Shown one piece after another: positions 58,334-64,000 of a stretch of 64,000 nt of DNA; positions within the stretch are counted from its first letter, which is position 1, and every line of letters starts with the position of its first letter. A program made the translations under genes and the position numbers. The notes beneath the pieces are model-generated. The model saw only the letters and a program-made list of their open reading frames with translations. It did no database searches and had not been told where the DNA came from. This DNA is from Trichoplax sp. H2 (lineage: Eukaryota > Placozoa > Uniplacotomia > Trichoplacea): NCBI GenBank assembly GCA_003344405.1, contig NOWV01000216.1, forward strand, positions 51,284-115,283, given 5' to 3'.

Positions 58334-61235
58334 CCTCCGCTTGGACTGTGATCCTCTAATCAAATTTTATTTGTTGACTATGGCGCTAATTTAATGCTTC
58401 ATTAATCTGGCTACCGTTCATAAAAGTAATAATTGATATACGAAAATATCGACGCAAATTGGTAATACACTAATAAATTTAATATTTGTTTTGTATTTTA
58501 CTATTAGTTATTTGTGTTAACAGCTGCCTAAAATCTATTTACGTTCAATTCTAGTAAGTCTGCATATTCTAGATAATATCAGTTAATAAGTACGCTGTCA
58601 ATTAATTTACTGTAATTCTACAATTATTATTGATGAATTCTAATATCATTTCTTTATGCCCACTATTTTTTTTGGCTGGGCAATAAGATGCTTATTGTAC
58701 AAAGATTGTCCCAATAATAAATTTGAGGAAATTTAATTTTAATTGCTTCACTAATTGTTTTAATTAGTTTATTATTGCATCAGCAATACAGATTACATAA
58801 CAACCAATACTTAAAATATCACGAATAAGATAAAATAACAGCAAAGCCGTAACTAAAAAGCGAAACTAAATATTATTATTTCCGTAGAATTCTATATCTT
58901 CTATTAAAATATCGTTCTTCACGATTGATAATAAATATAATATGATTTTGACGCATTTTACACCCCAGTGCTGCTTTATGAACTTGAAAATTAGCCGATG
59001 GTAAAAAAATTTATTAATCACGTTTAATTTTCGATTATAAGTATTTATGTAGTGATTCCTGATATTTGCTTGATATATTACAGCTTACTACAGCAATGTT
59101 GTGATTAGATCTAATTATTAATGATATTCTGTTGATTTGTGCTTCAGCTTCAGCTGAACTTTTCATATTTAGCTTATCATAAATATTAAGTGACATTTGT
59201 TAATAGCTTCATCAGGTTGTGTCAACTCATCCGAGAAATAATCTTTTATTTACATTAATTACAGCCGATGTAAAAATCAAGGAGGATAACAGGGCTATAT
59301 TGCAGAACTAATTATGAAATAATCCTTAATACTTTGCTAATGAAATCACTAACGATGGTCGTCTAACCTTAATTATCTACTGTTAAATGGAAAAATTTGA
59401 AATTCTAATTACACCTATAAATTTTAATAGTATAGAACAGGAGTAAGCATTGATGTTATTTGTATCTGTCATTTTGGATGTTCCTTTAGTTATAATTTTA
59501 TTTAGTATTTGGAATTGTTTTCTCGCCTGAAAATCTAATTAACTTTATTCGATTTAAGGTTAATGCAAACTTTACTCTATAAAAATTGAAATAGTTCAAT
59601 GGGAGTTTTTTTGATGTAACGGTAGACATTATTGAACATTTTGATTGAGTAACGATGAGAAAGATATTAATCGAGGAAAATTTGTATACCTCAAATATTT
59701 CCTTCTAACAATTTCCCGTTTATCCACTCATAAACGAATTTAAAAGATAAGAACTTTAATATCAAGCTGCAAATTAGATAAATAATTACTAGTCTGTCTT
59801 GAGGATTAAATGCAGTTTCATCTCTAGCAGATCAGTACCTGAAAAGTTATCGGCTTTGATGATTTATATCATAAGTTTACAGACCTTTATGCCGTCATAC
59901 TTTTGTCCTAAAATGTTTTATATACTGTTTAGGAAGCAATATTAATGCAGCTATTTGGAATTAATTCGGAACAAAAGAAGTTAGTGCCCAATACATATAA
60001 TATTAGATTTGATATTGTATGTTAATAAATTCTACAGTTGTATTCACGTATAATAGGCAGTGAATGCTGTATCTTAGATTTATGCCCCATTTTAATATCA
60101 ATATAATATGAATGCTGTATCATAAATTAAATACAATTTTGATGTCAATGCAACATAATCACAAGTAGTTGACAAGTTTTTTAAAAGAAAGTTAGAGCTG
60201 TATTGCTGTATTTCCAATAGAAATGCGAAAAGCTCTCCAAATTCAAATTATTAATGAATATGTACTGGATATAGCCTGACTTTGCCCATAGCATCAGCAA
60301 GCTAATTTTGATCAGTTACGGTTAAATTGATGATTACCATATTGTATTAAATTGTATATTTGCTTATTTATAACTACATTATAAGGTATTGACGAGCGAA
60401 TTATTAATTACTGTTCGTTAAATTATTGTTTGTTTAATTAATGATAGATCAATACTAGTGAAAGGACAGCATTGGTTTCAGATGGATTGACTTTTATTAC
60501 CTTACCTTATATCGCCTCTGTTATATTAGAAATGATAATTTACTTACTAGACAATATCAAAATAAATATTAGTTATGTAATAGGCGATGAAATAACCCTA
60601 AGAATAATAATATTATTTTTTTTAAGGCTGCATTAATTCAGAAGTGAAGTAGATCAGTTTCCGTGTTTGAACGAAAATAAATTTAAATTAACAATCACGT
60701 TTTCTTTTCAGGACTGAGCTATTACAAATATTTTTTAACTAGCAACGGACATATTTGATTAAGTACAATATATACTACTTACAGATTGTCTCCACCATAA
60801 CTCTTCTTAACTATTTAATTTACTATAAATGGAACGTTTACTCGAAATATGAATTACTAATAGCGAATGTATAATACGTATATTAGGAAAATCCAAGTAC
60901 AAATTCCAAGATACCGTAGGAGATAAAATGATTTCCATACTGCTTTGTATTCTAAATAGTAAGTAAAGGTATCCAAGTTACCCTCTCAACTGAAATGATA
61001 GCTAAGCTGAACAGCTAATTTCCATATTGGATAGAATAATGTATAAGTTATGAAATCTCTGATAATAGCGTTAAAATCAGTACGCGTATGTATACAAATA
61101 TTTCCTACGTAGATTAACAGCGACATATATATGATTTATGAACAGCTTTAAAATTTCTTACAGGTTAGACCTATTCAAGTAAGTTAACGTAGTTACTTCA
61201 TAACAACTTATAAAATTCATCCTAACTAGGTTATT
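58334..61235. other. no gene recognised (2.9 kb)
   Basis: AT-rich intergenic sequence. No open frame, RNA gene or repeat identified. Confidence 0.4.
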
Positions 61236-61239
61236 ACAG

Positions 61240-62830
61240 GTAAATAAGCAGATAAAGTATCACAAACACAGGATTCCATGAGCAAACTTTAATCCACAGA
61301 TTGAAAAAATAAATTCATTACAGAATAGAGCATCTGTATGGAGGAGTAGAACTGAATCAGTATACTTTTATTAGTGGATCTATCGATAAACTCTATTCTG
61401 CTCTGTAAACAAGTAGATGAAATACAACGAGCACAGGACTGGACAAACATGACTTCATTGACAGATAAAAAAAACAGTCCATGTTACGGAACTACGTTTC
61501 CGATATTAAGGTTGTGTTGCAGTAATTCTTTCATACTGATCATATGAACTATATTTTTTAACTTGTAATCATTTCTTATAGTACTTAAGCTAATAATATG
61601 GTTCGACTAAGTTACAATCTGTCATGTTTGTAATGCTTTAGCTGCGTTGACCTACTTTGACTGGATTTCTGTTGTTCACTTGCTTTATGCTATCTTATTT
61701 TAAGTCTAAGTATAAAAGCTAGTTATTGTTTGTTGTTTTTGTTTTTCTGTTTGTTATAGATTGCTAGTGAGAACTACTAAAATAAAATCGAAACCTAGAG
61801 TAAGTTGTACTGTATTTTTTGCGATTGTTTTTTTGAGTCTACCTAGGAGGCTAGTTCTAGATAGTTTATGCCATTTAGACAATTTTGACAGTCCATCACA
61901 GAATCGAGCATTTGCATGTATAGAATAGCATTCAATCTGTATACTTGTTGACTAGTGGATTTATTACTGAGCTATTCTGCTTAGTAAACAAGTAGGTAAA
62001 GTATCGTAAGCCCAGGATTGGACAAATATGACTTTACTTACGGATGGAAAAATTAGTCCATCACAGAATCGAACATCTACATGTATAGAATAGGATTCAA
62101 TCCCTCCACTTGTTGATTAGTGGATCAATTACTGAACTATTCTGCTCAGTAAACAAGTAGGTGAAGTATTACTAGCCCAGGATTGGACAAATATGACTTC
62201 AATTATGGAAAGAGAAATTAGTCTATCACATCATTGATCATCTACATATATAGAATAGAGTTATAGCGAATCTACAGGTATTGAATAGGATTCAATCAGT
62301 ATACTTATCTATTAGTGGATCGATCACTGAACTATTCTGCTCTGGAAGCAAGTAGATGGAAGTTCAACTAGCACAGGACTAGACGAGCATGACTGTAATG
62401 CACCGATTGAGAAATAGGTCCAGTATAGAATTGAGCACCTGCATGTAGCAAGCTTAATATAGACATCGAGCATATACGTCTTAAGGAAACCATTTGTTAG
62501 CTAGAGCCTAGAGGATGGAGAGTGAACTTAGAAATAGATCGGTTTGTATCTCCATATTTTTAGATTAGCTTATACGAGCGTAAAATTGCTATAAACTATA
62601 ATAATATAAACCATTGATCTCAGTCCAGTTTGACTCATTTTATTGTGAGATATAGCCGTTGAACAGATTAAGATACAGACGACTTTATTACACTAGAATA
62701 GACTATCAATCAGTACAATTGTTGACTAATGGATCTATCGCTGAACTATTTTGCTCCGCCAACACTACCAACATAGGATTTAGGATTTGGTGAGCATGGC
62801 TTGATTGACAGATTGAAAAAAAAATAAGTC
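61240..62830. repeat. satellite-like tandem repeat, 165-bp monomer
   Basis: The marker gtccatcacagaatcga recurs at 61891 and 62056, and as a variant at 62221: exactly 165 bp apart each time. The next copy, at 62418, is 197 bp on and carries a 32-bp internal duplication. Two further copies precede a roughly 400-bp interruption (about 61240-61480) and a diverged one follows (about 62680-62830). Shared internal text includes ttgactagtggat, ctgaactattctgct, aaacaagtag and caggattggac. The frames at 62706-62930 (-) and 62891-63073 (+) lie in or beside it and have no coding signs. Confidence 0.85.
61490..61885. other. interruption of the 165-bp array
   Basis: About 400 bp without satellite similarity, including a T/G-rich stretch (ttgtttgttgtttttg) at about 61728. 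Could be an insertion or decayed monomers. Confidence 0.45.
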
Positions 62831-63201
62831 CATTACCGACCGAATTCAGTATCTGTATCGATAGAAGAAGACTAAGATGGACTGCTAGAAATGCATCCAT
62901 ATCGAGCAGATCCGATCCTTGCACGACCACTTTCTATCAAGTTCTTGCAAGATTTGGCTAAAACTGTGACTATGATTGAACCGAAATTGACTTCCTCTGA
63001 TAGGCAGTGTTGGTTATTGGTGATGCTAGTTGTTGGCTTGGGTTCTAGCCCTTGCTTACAGCCTGTTATTTAACTTCGGTTGTACTTTTGTTTTTAAATT
63101 CTTGGATTATTTAACCCAAGTTATAACATACAACCTAGCAGATCCAACACTGCTAACGCTGATGGCTTACGTTATAGGACAGACCATGGATGGACGCTGA
63201 A

Positions 63202-63267
63202 TACTGAGTACTGAGTACCAGTACAGTACAGTGTACTGTACTGTACTGTACTGACTGTACTGTACTT
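63202..63267. repeat. TACTG simple repeat, self-complementary
   Basis: Tandem TACTG/CAGTA units (about a dozen), forming an inverted repeat around the central gtgt. Similar short tracts occur at 63494-63538 (tggta and cagta units) and at about 63691-63720. Confidence 0.8.
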
Positions 63268-63581
63268 GCGTGAACTAGTTCGAATCAGAGTACTTTAAGG
63301 TGCCCTAAAATCATAAGAGTGAATCAAAATGTAATAAAATTTATACAAATATAAAGCTGAATAACTTGGCTTATTAATTTAATTAATAAAAATGAAGTTA
63401 ATCGAGTAACTTTTATGTAATATTGTATTAAATTCCGAATTTTCTACAGTACTAAGTAAAAAACGTGGTAATCTAACCATCGCTCCTCCCAGAGTACAGT
63501 ATAGGCTGTATGGTATGGTATGGTACAGTACAGTACTGAACAGTCAAAGTGTCTAGTTTGTACTGTAGTGCCCAATTCATT

Positions 63582-63725
63582 GTCAGGTGACTCCATAGTG
63601 TACAAGTGTACACTGTACATTCTACATTGTCTGCCATGTTATACAGTCGGACAGACGATGGACGGAGTCACCTGACTGTCAATGCCATAGCGTACTGTAC
63701 CGTACAGTGTACAGTGTACACTTGT
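63582..63725. repeat. two interlocking perfect inverted repeats
   Basis: The 13-bp arm 63582-63594 (gtcaggtgactcc) is complementary to 63664-63676. The 18-bp arm 63602-63619 is complementary to 63708-63725. The order A-B-A'-B' means that both stems cannot form in a simple cruciform, only as alternatives or as a pseudoknot in RNA. Confidence 0.7.
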
Positions 63726-64000
63726 TCGAGTTCGAACTGGTTGGTCAAGGAAGATTCTTTATCATACTCCCTCTACTAGCAACGACTGCACTTTCAGTAG
63801 GGTAACAGTCGTATCTAGAATGAATTGGTGTCTCTTGCCTGCAGTCATCTTGTACGTACAGTACATTGCATTGAAGCCAATGACGTCATAAATGGATGAA
63901 ATTGTGCTTCATACAATACCTTACGGTACAATAGACAGTATCAACAACGCCACCAGTAAGTGATTTGGCTGGCTGGATGGTCCACTACCAATCTTGTTTT

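Noticed and set aside
63270-63300. agttcgaatc resembling a tRNA T-loop
   Set aside because: No acceptor stem, D-arm or anticodon arm can be drawn around it; no tRNA was found anywhere in the window.

Overview
The window is eukaryotic: strongly AT-rich, gene-sparse, with GT-AG introns of about 55-96 bp in the one multi-exon gene I could resolve, and animal-type protein families (a class A GPCR, a type II Golgi alpha-fucosyltransferase, secreted temptin-like proteins). A placozoan (Trichoplax/Hoilungia type) fits best in my judgement because of the short introns, single-exon GPCR and temptin-like family, but this is inference; a mollusc or another invertebrate is not excluded. Most of the 64 kb has no recognisable gene.

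Layout. 0-2 kb: a degenerate tandem repeat field, then a broken GT10 fucosyltransferase pseudogene (about 1.9-2.4 kb, - strand). 3-5 kb: tandem and dispersed repeats around an assembly gap. 8.8-38 kb: a dispersed cluster of six temptin-like loci. Three are intact (8.8 kb, predicted GPI-anchored; 16.9 kb, with a long Thr-rich mucin-like stalk and a C-terminal hydrophobic anchor; 26.0 kb, secreted without anchor). Three are pseudogenes (14.2, 22.9 and 36.9 kb). Inside this cluster lies an intact single-exon alpha-fucosyltransferase (28.8-31.7 kb) with an exceptionally long Lys-rich stem and altered donor-site motif residues. 45.5-46.5 kb: a class A GPCR with a non-canonical DRY motif. 57.3-58.1 kb: a four-exon gene for a small secreted protein of unknown family, with a TATA box. 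61.2-62.8 kb: a 165-bp satellite-like repeat. 63.2-63.7 kb: GTACT-rich simple repeats with interlocking inverted repeats.

Five runs of exactly 20 N occur. Each is flanked by near-identical copies of the same sequence, so the neighbouring contigs look like unmerged alternative haplotypes. These pairs expose indel alleles: a 586-bp insertion with target-site duplication, an in-frame 114-bp deletion in a temptin pseudogene, a 117-bp indel, and two unmatched segments of about 350-380 bp. An 81-bp-armed inverted repeat at 39.8-40.0 kb is a likely fold-back element.

Functionally, the temptin-like proteins would be secreted or cell-surface Ca-binding Cys-rich proteins (Aplysia temptin is a water-borne pheromone component). 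The fucosyltransferase would act on Golgi glycans and the GPCR at the plasma membrane. Nothing in the sequence proves that they act together.
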